NCBI GenBank assembly: GCA_900315015.1 | Contig: OMXJ01000023.1 | Coordinates: 1 to 46,274, forward strand | Source of the DNA: an uncultured Eubacteriales bacterium | Lineage (GTDB): Bacteria; Bacillota; Clostridia; Lachnospirales; Lachnospiraceae | Length of the DNA stretch: 46,274 nucleotides | Direction: 5' to 3' | Shown here: in pieces, positions 23,695 to 32,228 of the stretch | How positions within the stretch are numbered: position 1 is the stretch's first letter | Layout of the letters: each line of letters begins with the position of its first letter | The notes under the pieces: generated by a model | Seen by the model: the letters and a program-made list of their open reading frames with translations, nothing else | Told to the model about the DNA's origin: nothing | Database searches by the model: none | Made by a program: the position numbers and the translations under genes

Positions 23695-26412
23695 TTAGTC
23701 TACAGGATATTTTTTGTAAAGTTCTGATACCGCTTCGTAAATCGCATCAGCAGCCTTCTTCTGGTATGCACTAGAAGTAATCTTTGCAATATCTATGCTG
23801 CTTGTAATAAAACCAAGTTCAATGAGAGTAGCTGGTACCTTAGTTTCTCTTATTACGACAAAGTTTGCTGTCTTTACACCGTTTTTCTTGGTATTCATAT
23901 GCTCTACCAGCTTGTTCTCTAGTGTCTGTGCAAGAACTGCGCTAGATAAGCCTCCGCTGTTCTTGTTTGTATTTACAAGAGAATAATAGGTCGCTGTACC
24001 ATTTGCTGCAGCAGAAGCTGAATCCTGATGCACGCTTATGAACAGATCCGCCTGAACCTGAGTAGGGAAGTCTGCTCTTACATAAAGGTCTATCTTAACA
24101 TCAGTATATCTTGTAAAGTATACCTTAATTCCTGAATTTTCAAATTTCTGCTTGCAATAGGTATTTGTAACGGCGTAGTTGATATCCTTTTCGTTGTAGC
24201 CATTTGCAACAGCGCCAGGGTCTATTCCGCCATGACCGGCATCAAGTACAATAATTTTATTATAGATTTCCTTTGGATTTGCTATTTTAATATATACTCT
24301 TCCATTTTCTGATTCGTCATACAGCTTGAAAGCCTGGATTTTTGAGGTTTTAAAGGTTATGACAGTATATCCGTTCTCATAGCTTACATTTATGCTTTCA
24401 ACCGCTTTATACTTATTGGTAATCTTGTTAGTTGAATAAAAGCTTGTATAATTACCAGGTATTTTAACAAGTATTTTCTTTGATAAGTAAAGATCGCTGG
24501 TCGTAATATCCTTAAAAGAAACTCCCTCAGGAAGTTTTATTTCTATTTCAGTATTGTCGATTTTTTCTTCAATCTCCTCTTTTGAATCATCAATTTCAGT
24601 ATCTGCAATGACTTCCTTGTAATTAAAGTAAAGATATAGATTTACAGAATCAGAAACGACCTTATATTTTTCCTTATTTTTCGGAGCATTTATTATCAGC
24701 TCAAGTCTATTAGGATCAGTCTCATAAAGCACTGCATTTACAAAATAATCTTCAAACAGATCACTTGGGAAGGATATATTTCCTAGGGTATTTGCAGTAT
24801 TTTCAAGTGACATTATTATCTGGCCATTTACATCATCTACGTTTATGGTGTAATTAAAGGCTGTAAGTCCTTCAAATCTAATATAGTCGCCGTATTTATC
24901 GGTTCCGAAGGTAAGTCCTGTGAGGTAATTCGGATATACAATAACTCTAGCTGTCATTCCATCATCTAAGAGCTTTATGTCATAGTATGGATATGAGGCA
25001 TTTGTCTTCATTACCATATTAAGTGTCTTATTTGCTTCTGAATAGCCTAATGATATATCGCCAATAAGAGAGCCTTGGAAATTATATTTCTTATTTACAG
25101 CCATTGAATTACTAAAGCTCACTTCAATGGAATCATCTGTAAGCTCTGAACTTATCTTTGATACAGGGCTGTCAAACTTCATTTCATAACATTCAAAATA
25201 AAGCTCGCTGGTTACTTCATCTGTTCCTGAAAGCTCAAGCTCCTCATTTCTATTAAAAGAAAGTAAATTTGCCGCAGCTATTCCTGAGTAATCTGCATTA
25301 TCTATTTCAGTTACAGTATTATCAATGACCTTTTCGTAAGCTAGTCGCTTATTTTCATCTACAAAGAAGGAATAATAGGTCTTTGAGACATCATCTTCTG
25401 AAAGCTCCTCCTGTTTGCTATTATACACAAGGTCATAATTTCCTGTTTTTTCAGTTGATGTTATTATAGAGCGTTTTTGCGCCTGTGACCAGGTGTAGCT
25501 GTAGCCTAGGCTTTCAGCTATAAATCTGCCTGGTAAGAACATATACTGCTTTCCATTTAGCTTATTGGCAATAAGTCTTGGTGCAATACCGCAATCAGCT
25601 TCTTTTCCATTTATGGTACATTTAGTCGAATCACGCTTCATTTCAATTACGATATCGCCCTTCGAAATGGTGATTTTCTTCGTGCTCTTATTATAATTAT
25701 AACTGCAGCCAAGAGATGATACAAAAACCTGATAAGCTCTTAGCATTGCTACATTTGAAATCATTACAGATGGGAAATTTACTACATTCACCACCTTACC
25801 ATTATAGGATACATCTGCCTGGGTACCAGTGTAAGTATAGGTCCTTTTATTGTAAGAGATTTTAAGCGTCTTTGAAATTGCTACAGTAGATTCTGCAGCA
25901 ATCCATTTATAGCTGTATCCGAAGCTTTCAGCCACATTTCTTGATGGAACTAAAACCCTTGACTTTCCAGATGCATTGTATTTTATACGGATAGGCGCAG
26001 CCTGAAGAGTCATCTTCTCTCCGTTAAAATAAGCGGTTTTGCTGCCTATTTCCATGACCATGGTATTTCCGCCGTTTGTAAGAGTTATTTTTCCAGCGTC
26101 GTACTTATAGCCAAAGCCTAGTCCTATTTGAAATACATCATATACAGGTGCAAGTGATACATTATTAGAGCTGAGTATTCCAGGCGCACCAAGAGGTACA
26201 TTAATTCCGTTATAGGTGTATTTTAGCTGTGAATTATTATAGGTGTAGGTGGATTTAGTTGAATAATCATACAATTCAAGCGCACCCGAAGCACTAGATC
26301 CTCCTGCAAAAACAGCATTAGCAGCCGTACCGCTAAACGCGGTACCGGCTGCTAATGCTATTATTAATATAAGTGCATAAATTCTTTTAATCAGTTTCTT
26401 GTTATTAGTCAT
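23695..26412 (-). CDS. N-acetylmuramoyl-L-alanine amidase with copper-amine-oxidase-N-type stalk domains
   Basis: 905 residues, exported by an N-terminal signal peptide (ALILIIALAAGTAFSGTAANA). Two copper-amine-oxidase N-like domains follow (about 55-160 and 190-310; note SRNVAESFGYSYKWI and GRFIAESLGYSYTWS). A long beta-rich, AMIN-like middle covers about 400-700. The C-terminal amidase_3 domain has its zinc and catalytic residues: VLDAGHGGIDPGA, NEKDINYAV, FISVHQDS and LIELGFI. It cuts the bond between muramic acid and the stem peptide in peptidoglycan. The start follows GAAGGGG. It lies 100 bases behind the LCP gene, and the pair suggests cell-wall remodelling. The middle region is unusually long for the family. 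Confidence 0.94.
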   Translation of the reverse strand: MTNNKKLIKRIYALILIIALAAGTAFSGTAANAVFAGGSSASGALELYDYSTKSTYTYNNSQLKYTYNGINVPLGAPGILSSNNVSLAPVYDVFQIGLGFGYKYDAGKITLTNGGNTMVMEIGSKTAYFNGEKMTLQAAPIRIKYNASGKSRVLVPSRNVAESFGYSYKWIAAESTVAISKTLKISYNKRTYTYTGTQADVSYNGKVVNVVNFPSVMISNVAMLRAYQVFVSSLGCSYNYNKSTKKITISKGDIVIEMKRDSTKCTINGKEADCGIAPRLIANKLNGKQYMFLPGRFIAESLGYSYTWSQAQKRSIITSTEKTGNYDLVYNSKQEELSEDDVSKTYYSFFVDENKRLAYEKVIDNTVTEIDNADYSGIAAANLLSFNRNEELELSGTDEVTSELYFECYEMKFDSPVSKISSELTDDSIEVSFSNSMAVNKKYNFQGSLIGDISLGYSEANKTLNMVMKTNASYPYYDIKLLDDGMTARVIVYPNYLTGLTFGTDKYGDYIRFEGLTAFNYTINVDDVNGQIIMSLENTANTLGNISFPSDLFEDYFVNAVLYETDPNRLELIINAPKNKEKYKVVSDSVNLYLYFNYKEVIADTEIDDSKEEIEEKIDNTEIEIKLPEGVSFKDITTSDLYLSKKILVKIPGNYTSFYSTNKITNKYKAVESINVSYENGYTVITFKTSKIQAFKLYDESENGRVYIKIANPKEIYNKIIVLDAGHGGIDPGAVANGYNEKDINYAVTNTYCKQKFENSGIKVYFTRYTDVKIDLYVRADFPTQVQADLFISVHQDSASAAANGTATYYSLVNTNKNSGGLSSAVLAQTLENKLVEHMNTKKNGVKTANFVVIRETKVPATLIELGFITSSIDIAKITSSAYQKKAADAIYEAVSELYKKYPVD

Positions 26413-26511
26413 TTATAAACCCCTTCTTAATCCTACTTTTAAAGCTCTGCCCTTTAGCAGCAAATTTCGAATAAACGATAAATGATTTTATAAGAAATAT
26501 TTTTAGACAAA

Positions 26512-28059
26512 TTACTCATTAATTGTTGCGGTTGAAGCCTGTGTTGTAGGCACCTGAACCGGAGTTACTCCTTCGAGCTTGTTATAATTATTATAGGCCT
26601 CAGTTTCGCTATCCCCGAAAAGGAACATGAACATATTTATTGGATTTGCTTCAACTTCTTTGATTACAAGGCCGTAAGTAATTCCATTGTAACCAGCTTT
26701 TCCTGAATCATAGAAGCTTCCGTCTATAGGAAGTCTATTTTCATCCATGGTCTTAATTCCATTGTCTGCAACATCCTTAATAAGCTCATATATATCATCT
26801 TCATTAAGATTTGTTGTAATTAATGCCAGACACTTTGCTGTCTTTCCAAGAATTGTAGTTATGCTTGAGGACTTATACGCATCAAAGATTGCTCTGATTA
26901 CTCTTCTTTGTCTTACAGTACGTCCATAGTCATTATTATAACCACCAAGAGTTACGACCTTTCTGATTCGGCAATAACCCTGAGCCTGGTCGCCATTCAA
27001 ATGGTTCCAGCCCGCTACAAGATTTCTGTTTGCAGGATTGTAGATATAGTTTGTCCTATTAAGATAAGCAGCTTCACTCTTTCCAAGTTCAATGTCTACG
27101 CCGCCTAGTATGTCTACAATTTCCTCCATGCTGTTAAAGTCTGTGTTTGACTTATACTTATCATTTGATGGACGGCTAAATCCAACAAAGGCATAGCCTT
27201 CAAGTTCTACCTTGGTAAGTTCCTGAATTACGCTGATAAGTGCATCTGCACCGGCATCATTGCTATATGTAGTATTTCCGTCTTCATCCTTTACTTTTCT
27301 GCCTGCTGTAAAGACTGCATTGAGCTTCATGCCTCTGCCATTATACTCTACATAAGTATCTCTCATGATTGAAGTAAACTTAACTGATTTGTCCTTTGTA
27401 TTAAGGGTAGCAATCATCATGGTATCAGTATTCATGGCTCCATCGATTTCTTCAATACCAAAAATAAGATAATTATGACAATAGGTTTCATTTCTATAGC
27501 GAGGATCGTCTACTGTAGGTGTTGGTGTTGCCTGAACCGGCTTATTAGTAGCTTGCTGATCCTTACCATCTTCTCCAATATTACTGATTGAAGAAGATGT
27601 AGTTGTATAGTCTTCTTCATGATTGATATTTCCGCTGATAAATTTAGCTGCAACTCTTGAAACTATGCTATGACCAAAATCGGTAAAGGCAAGTACTGCA
27701 CCAAGAACAGCTATTACTAGAAGTAAAACTCCAATAACAGTAAAAAACTTTTTTACAGGGCTCTTTTTCTTCTTCTTATTTTCATCATATCTGTCGATAT
27801 AATCGTCTTCGTCATCGTCTTCGTCATCTTCGTCTTCTTCATTTTCATTATCAAGCTCTCTATTAACAGCATCCTTAAGTGAAGCGTTCAGTCTACTGAA
27901 ATCATCTACCTCAAAATCATCAGCAAATTCACTATCTGTATATTCTTTTGCTTCTTCATAATCGTCTTCATAGTCATCATCCTCGTATGAGTCATCCTCA
28001 TATTCGGACAATTGCATCTCTTCATCAAATTCTTCGGAATCATTTCTTCTTCTTTTCAT
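26512..28059 (-). CDS. LytR-CpsA-Psr (LCP) family wall-polymer transferase
   Basis: 515 residues. The cytosolic N-terminus (1-105) is extremely acidic, with Asp/Glu tracts such as EYEDDSYEDDDYEDDYEE and DEDDEDDDEDDY. A Lys patch (KKKKKSPVKK) precedes one membrane helix (about 107-130). The extracellular LCP domain (about 190-400) shows LIFGIEEIDGAMNTDTMMIA, SIMRDTYV, LGGVDIELG, the Arg motif CRIRKV and YGRTVRQRRVI. LCP enzymes attach teichoic acid or capsule-type polymers to peptidoglycan, using a polyprenyl-pyrophosphate donor. A GGAGG site fixes the start. The acidic head is longer than usual. The amidase gene follows directly. Confidence 0.95.
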   Translation of the reverse strand: MKRRRNDSEEFDEEMQLSEYEDDSYEDDDYEDDYEEAKEYTDSEFADDFEVDDFSRLNASLKDAVNRELDNENEEDEDDEDDDEDDYIDRYDENKKKKKSPVKKFFTVIGVLLLVIAVLGAVLAFTDFGHSIVSRVAAKFISGNINHEEDYTTTSSSISNIGEDGKDQQATNKPVQATPTPTVDDPRYRNETYCHNYLIFGIEEIDGAMNTDTMMIATLNTKDKSVKFTSIMRDTYVEYNGRGMKLNAVFTAGRKVKDEDGNTTYSNDAGADALISVIQELTKVELEGYAFVGFSRPSNDKYKSNTDFNSMEEIVDILGGVDIELGKSEAAYLNRTNYIYNPANRNLVAGWNHLNGDQAQGYCRIRKVVTLGGYNNDYGRTVRQRRVIRAIFDAYKSSSITTILGKTAKCLALITTNLNEDDIYELIKDVADNGIKTMDENRLPIDGSFYDSGKAGYNGITYGLVIKEVEANPINMFMFLFGDSETEAYNNYNKLEGVTPVQVPTTQASTATINE

Positions 28060-28113
28060 ATGCCTCCATGGCTGATTATATATTTTTTTTATTAAAAAAT
28101 CGCCATCTCAACT

Positions 28114-28142
28114 ATAATATACTAGTAAACTACTTTTGTAAA
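28114..28142 (-). promoter_or_regulatory. Promoter of the LCP gene
   Basis: On the - strand TTTACA, exactly 17 bases, then TATTAT, about 55 bases before the start codon. Confidence 0.6.
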
Positions 28143-28287
28143 GCCTATTTTTCTTAAGAATTTCTTACAAAAACTTTGCGTTTATTTTACAACATAAATA
28201 TGTCATTACTAGGTCAAAACCTTGATAATTCTAAGTTTATGCCAAAATTAAGGCTTAAACAGGCTTTAAAAGCGGCAAATCCAGGAT

Positions 28288-28554
28288 TTATACCTTTGAA
28301 TAAGCTGTTTTTACTGTCAAACCATTTATTTTACCAAGCTTCCCGGTAAGGGCACTTATTGTTTCGTTTGGTGCATCTATTGCAACAGAAATAAGACTGA
28401 TTTTTCTCTTTGGATAAGGAATTCCCATTCTGCCGATTATAAATTCTCCGTATTCATGAAGAACATGGTTCATGGCTTCGGTGCATTCTCTGTCCTCAAC
28501 TACAATGGCAACAATTGCAAGCCTTGTCCCTATATTATTATCATTTTCAGCCAT
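28288..28554 (-). CDS. TM1266-family putative iron-only hydrogenase system regulator
   Basis: 88 residues. The pattern RLAIVAIVVEDRECTEAMN, then LHEYGEFIIGRMGIPY, ISLISVAIDAPNETISALTGKLG and VKTAYSKV matches the TM1266-type family of ACT/NikR-like small proteins. These are annotated as regulators of the [FeFe]-hydrogenase maturation genes. Length is normal. ATG 28554 is chosen because AAGGAG lies seven bases upstream; the in-frame GTG at 28557 is too close. No hydE, hydF or hydG gene is nearby. Instead it follows the FecBCD-type importer on the same strand, across a 150-base gap with an IS-end-like repeat. A link to iron supply is conceivable but unproven. Confidence 0.88.
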   Translation of the reverse strand: MAENDNNIGTRLAIVAIVVEDRECTEAMNHVLHEYGEFIIGRMGIPYPKRKISLISVAIDAPNETISALTGKLGKINGLTVKTAYSKV

Positions 28555-28648
28555 CACATATCTCCTTATTATTAGTTTATATATTTTTGTTTTGTTTAGT
28601 TTTTGTGTTTTGTTTTTTGTATTTAGTTTTTGTATTGGGTATTTGTAT

Positions 28649-28705
28649 TTTTTTATAAATGACCCACAGGCGAAAAACCATTCATTTAGGCGGTGGGTAG
28701 TTCAC
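28649..28705 (-). mobile_element. IS200/IS605 right-end-like remnant, copy A
   Basis: On the - strand it reads CACCGCCTAAATG..., TTTTTCGCCTGTGGGTC and ATTTATAAAA. This resembles the subterminal hairpin and end of IS200/IS605-family elements, though here the hairpin is decayed (ACCCAC/GTGGGT arms only). It shares a nearly identical 25-base core, in the same orientation, with copy B at 32045-32133. It begins within a few bases of the ABC ATPase stop. No transposase gene is present. Confidence 0.55.
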
Positions 28706-28707
28706 GC

Positions 28708-29451
28708 TCAGCTGCCATATTTTAAATAATCCCCTTCACTTACCTCGTATATTTCAGAAAGGAGTTTCTCATTGACCTCTTCTTTTCTCTTAAATACAGT
28801 GCTTCCATCAGCTTTTAAAAGCAGCAGCTTATCCGATATTAACTTTGCGTGAGCTGCAAAATGGGTATTTAAAATTATGCCCGCCCCTTTATTTTTACAT
28901 ATTTTTTTCAAAAGGTCAAGAAGTCTTATCTGATTTTTTAAATCAAGGCTATTTTCTGGTTCATCTAGTATCAAAAGCTCCGGTTCATTTACAAGTGCTC
29001 TTGCAATCATCACCAGCTGAAGCTGTCCTCCGCTTATTTTTGTGCATGGCTTATCCTTTATATCTAATAAACCAAGACTCTCTAAGCTAGCAGCCGCCCT
29101 TTTTTCATCCTCACCATCAGGTAATGAAAAAGCTCCCTTATGAGGGTTTCTACCCATTGTAACAAGCTCAAGGCAGGTATATGGATATGAGAAGGAGTGT
29201 GCCTGCGTAACATAAGATACTTTCCTCCACAGGGTATTTTTATATTCAGATATGGATTTTCCATCATATAAAATCGCACCATCCTTTACCTTATTAAAAC
29301 CTGTAAGGCACTTTAAAAGTGTTGTTTTTCCAGCTCCATTCTTTCCTAAAACTGAAATTATTTCAGCGCCATCAAGGGCAAAGCTTACATCCTTTAAAAC
29401 CTTCTCTTTGCCATCATAAGAGAAATTAAGATCTTTTACATCAAGCCTCAT
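28708..29451 (-). CDS. ABC transporter ATP-binding protein (FecE/BtuD/FhuC type)
   Basis: 247 residues; powers the FecCD-type permease encoded just upstream. Walker A is GKNGAGKTT (residues 36-44), the signature SGGQ begins at S140, Walker B is LLILDEP (159-165) and the switch His lies in LNTHFAAHA. The A-loop aromatic is in FSYDGK. Length is typical. It is the last gene of the three-gene importer, 95 bases after the permease; its GAGGA site fixes the start. Its stop codon falls at the edge of IS-end-like copy A, so the final residues may have been replaced when that sequence arrived. The substrate may be siderophore, haem or cobalamin; the sequence cannot decide. Confidence 0.95.
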   Translation of the reverse strand: MRLDVKDLNFSYDGKEKVLKDVSFALDGAEIISVLGKNGAGKTTLLKCLTGFNKVKDGAILYDGKSISEYKNTLWRKVSYVTQAHSFSYPYTCLELVTMGRNPHKGAFSLPDGEDEKRAAASLESLGLLDIKDKPCTKISGGQLQLVMIARALVNEPELLILDEPENSLDLKNQIRLLDLLKKICKNKGAGIILNTHFAAHAKLISDKLLLLKADGSTVFKRKEEVNEKLLSEIYEVSEGDYLKYGS

Positions 29452-29546
29452 ACATTATCCTCTATTTTTAATCTTCAATACTATTTTCTATCTTCCATGT
29501 GTTTTTTAAGCTTATGCGCAGCGTTTTTTTATGGGGATAAAAAGCT

Positions 29547-30647
29547 TTACGCTCTACGTGACCTTATAAGCAGTACAATAAATACAGGAGCACCGATTAC
29601 CGCAGTAATGATTGAAACAGGAATTTCCGCCCTTGTGAGGCACCTTGCAAGGGTATCGGAAATCAGCATGAACATACCTCCAAGCACAATGGATAAAGGT
29701 ATCACTCTTTTATTATCGCTTCCTGTAAGGAGCCTTGATAAATGCGGAATTATAAGTCCGCACCACCCAATAAGACCGCAGGTAGATACTACAGATGCCG
29801 TTATAAGGGCTGCAGAGGCTATTATGATAAGCCTAACCCTTTTAATTCTAAGTCCTAGTGAAACTGCCTCTTCATCACCTAAAGAGAGGATATTCAGCTT
29901 GTATCTTAAAAGCATTATTACGTAAATTCCTGCTATTATAAAAGGTGCACAAAATAGCAGCTTTTTAGTTGTTGCAGCTGAAAAGCTTCCCATAAGCCAA
30001 AAGGTAATGGCAGGCAGCTTATCTAAAGGATCCGCTATGTATTTTATAAAGGATACAAGAGCCGAAAACAGCGAGCTGATTATTATTCCAGATAGAATTA
30101 CATTTATGCTAAAATCGGAGTTTATAGTATTTTTTTCTTTATCTGCAGATAGCGAGCATATAAAGAATACTAATAAAACTGCAAGTATTCCAAAGCCTGC
30201 AGAAACAAGCTGCATGATAATTACAGGCATGCCAAACAAAATTGCAAGCGCTGCTCCAAAGGAAGCGGTATTTGCAACACCTATTGTATCTGGTGTCGCG
30301 AGAGGATTTGAAAATACAGCCTGAAAGGCGGCTCCAGCAACGGATAAGCCTGCCCCTGCTATTATGGATAATAGAATTCTTGGAATTCTTATATTATATA
30401 CTACCTTTACAGCATTTGCTGAAAACTCTCCCCCCTCAGCCGCTTTTACAGCAGCCCCATTAGGACCTGATATAAGGATATTAAAAACATCCTTAATAGC
30501 AAGACTGTACTGTCCAAGGCACAGCGATATAATCGCCATGCCCATGAGCAGTACAGTTAAAATAATCATTATTAATACAAATTTTTTAGTAAAAAGTTTT
30601 TTTAATGTCATAAATATTCTTTCTTTTATTTTGACGATATCAATCAT
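29547..30647 (-). CDS. FecCD-family ABC permease (iron/siderophore/cobalamin)
   Basis: 366 residues with about nine or ten membrane helices. Hallmarks are RIPRILLSIIAGAGLSVAGA, then AFQAVFSNPLATPDTIGVA and GLIGWCGLIIPHLSRLLTGS. Further on come DTLARCLTRAEIPVSIITA and GAPVFIVLLIR, all characteristic of the BtuC/FecCD family. The first ATG (30647) overlaps the binding-protein stop by eight bases (ATGATTGA), implying coupling. An alternative in-frame ATG at 30611, giving MTLKKLF, would remove a non-hydrophobic extension of 12 residues and also has a purine-rich site. It forms the membrane channel of the importer. Confidence 0.95.
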   Translation of the reverse strand: MIDIVKIKERIFMTLKKLFTKKFVLIMIILTVLLMGMAIISLCLGQYSLAIKDVFNILISGPNGAAVKAAEGGEFSANAVKVVYNIRIPRILLSIIAGAGLSVAGAAFQAVFSNPLATPDTIGVANTASFGAALAILFGMPVIIMQLVSAGFGILAVLLVFFICSLSADKEKNTINSDFSINVILSGIIISSLFSALVSFIKYIADPLDKLPAITFWLMGSFSAATTKKLLFCAPFIIAGIYVIMLLRYKLNILSLGDEEAVSLGLRIKRVRLIIIASAALITASVVSTCGLIGWCGLIIPHLSRLLTGSDNKRVIPLSIVLGGMFMLISDTLARCLTRAEIPVSIITAVIGAPVFIVLLIRSRRA

Positions 30648-31899
30648 TCATCGATCCTGCGTTGCTACTTGGATTGTACATCTTTTTAATCTGTTCATCC
30701 GAAAGTATTACACCATATATGTCATTATAATATTTTTTTACATCACTTTCAAGGTCAATGCTCTCATAATATTCTGGGTATATTGTCTTTGCAAGCCATT
30801 CAATGGTCATAGGAGTATCTACACCAGGAGTATAGGTCCTATATACGCCAAGAGGCATCTTATATACCTGTCCATTTTTAACAGCCGTAACAGAGCTCCA
30901 GTCATCTGCTCCGATGGCATTATCGTAAAGGTCCTGAGGCTGAACTGGAGTAAAGTTTGTAATAATTATTACCTCCGGATCCCACTCATATACCTGTTCC
31001 ATGGTAATCTTTGCGTTGGTGGTCTGCTCGGTTAAAGCACCTGCAACATTTTCTGCATTTACGCTATCACACCAGTACTGTCCCCAGAACTTATTTCCTG
31101 AAGTAATCATTTTGGTATCATCATATTGGAAAAGGAAAAGTACCTTTTTTTCTTCCTCGATCTTAGCTGCATCCTTTGCTATAAGCTCAAGGATTTCATT
31201 ACTTTTATCTGATACAAGCTCGGCTTTAGCATTATCCGGGTAAATCTGTGAGAGAAGCCCTACCCACTGATCATAGGTATCTACAGCGTCAAAGCCAAAT
31301 TTTGTAGCTGAAAAAGCAACTGCATTAAGACCGGCATTTTCAAGCTGTGCTGCAAGGTCTGCATTACCTGCATTAAAATATACAACATCAGGATTTAAAT
31401 CCATTACGGCTTCAATATTTACATCCTCGCCGTTCATTATTTCCGTGCTTGTATTTAGTATTTCAGGATATATTTCAGATAAGGTTCCGCTCTTTGCAGC
31501 GTTCATGCTTGCCGGCTCCATGGCAAGTATGGAATCTGCTGAATTAAGATAAAGACAAAGCACTGAAGGCAGAGGATAAATATCAAGAACCACACAGGTC
31601 TTTGGATTTGACTTTACAGTAACTGTTCTATCCATATGATCTGTTATGGTTACATATTCTTCGGCTGTTAAATCAGTTTCTGTTTCTACCTTTTCGCTAG
31701 GCTCTGAAGTACTTTCAGTAGCCGCGTCTCCTTCATCGCTACCCTTTACGTTTTCATCAGGCACTGTCTCAACCACAGTTGTGGTAGTCGTGGCACTTTG
31801 CCCATCAGGGCGCCCATTAGGGTCCAAGCTGCAGCCTGTAATCACTGTTGTTGAGGCAAGAGCTACACTAAAGCTCATTACAAATTTCTTCATTTTCAT
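30640..31899 (-). CDS. FecB/BtuF-type metal-complex-binding lipoprotein
   Basis: 419 residues. The signal peptide ends STTVITGCSLDP (lipobox ITGC, cleaved before the Cys), followed by a Thr/Glu-rich linker. The class III binding-protein fold begins at VTITDHMDRTVTVKSNPKTC (about 83-102). Typical landmarks follow: ILAMEPASMNA, EDVNIEAVMDLNPDVVYFNA, then WDPEVIIITNF and VYKMPLGVYRTYTPGVDTPM. It captures an iron-siderophore, haem, corrinoid or similar metal complex outside the cell. It is the first gene of the importer; GAAGGAG precedes the start. A candidate -10 TATAAT lies near 31970, next to a strong hairpin. No clear Fur box or cobalamin riboswitch was seen. Confidence 0.94.
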   Translation of the reverse strand: MKMKKFVMSFSVALASTTVITGCSLDPNGRPDGQSATTTTTVVETVPDENVKGSDEGDAATESTSEPSEKVETETDLTAEEYVTITDHMDRTVTVKSNPKTCVVLDIYPLPSVLCLYLNSADSILAMEPASMNAAKSGTLSEIYPEILNTSTEIMNGEDVNIEAVMDLNPDVVYFNAGNADLAAQLENAGLNAVAFSATKFGFDAVDTYDQWVGLLSQIYPDNAKAELVSDKSNEILELIAKDAAKIEEEKKVLFLFQYDDTKMITSGNKFWGQYWCDSVNAENVAGALTEQTTNAKITMEQVYEWDPEVIIITNFTPVQPQDLYDNAIGADDWSSVTAVKNGQVYKMPLGVYRTYTPGVDTPMTIEWLAKTIYPEYYESIDLESDVKKYYNDIYGVILSDEQIKKMYNPSSNAGSMND

Positions 31900-31974
31900 A
31901 AATAAAAAGCTCCTTCTTTTTTTTTCTTTCTACATTCGCTTATTTTTTTTTGCTAAAAAGCTTTATTATATAAA

Positions 31975-32012
31975 AAATGCACCGGAATCATTTTTGTGAA
32001 TCCGGTGCATTT
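31975..32012 (-). terminator. Strong hairpin terminator upstream of the importer operon
   Basis: AAATGCACCGGAATCA and TGAATCCGGTGCATTT pair over 16 positions with one mismatch. On the - strand TTTTTT follows. It insulates the importer from transcripts of the SseB-like gene. Confidence 0.85.
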
Positions 32013-32044
32013 ATTTAATCCCCTCGATATTTTTAAGCAAAGCC

Positions 32045-32133
32045 TTTTTTTATAAATGACCCACGGGCGAAAACCCATTACCTTTAGGTGATGGAATGAA
32101 GCCCGCCTTGCCATAATGCCGTACAATGTACGG
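32045..32133 (-). mobile_element. IS200/IS605 right-end-like remnant, copy B
   Basis: On the - strand the order is the palindrome CCGTACA-T-TGTACGG, then GGCGGGC, a hairpin CCATCACC/GGTAATGG around TAAA, then TTTTCGCCCGTGGGTC and ATTTATAAAA. Paired stems ending in GTGGGTC fit the right end (and RNA-scaffold part) of IS200/IS605-type elements. An open frame through it (31953-32189) looks like read-through of the repeat and not a gene. It matches copy A in orientation and core sequence. Confidence 0.6.
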
Positions 32134-32228
32134 TTGTATTTCTGCCTGATATCATCCTGCTTAGAGCTAATCTTCACAGTCGGATTCACTTTTTTCTACT
32201 ATTATCTAAAATTTTGACTCTTTTTGAA

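Noticed and set aside
30364-31035. 223-codon + strand ORF opposite the importer genes
   Set aside because: It lies antisense to the well-supported permease and binding-protein genes; its composition reflects their complement.
31900-31990. Fur box or cobalamin riboswitch before the importer
   Set aside because: The short AT-rich leader lacks a GATAATGATTATCATTATC-like site and has no room for a cobalamin riboswitch.
31953-32189. Open frame of 78 codons through IS-end-like copy B
   Set aside because: It simply reads through the repeat and its hairpins, has no ribosome site, and its product matches no transposase I recognise.
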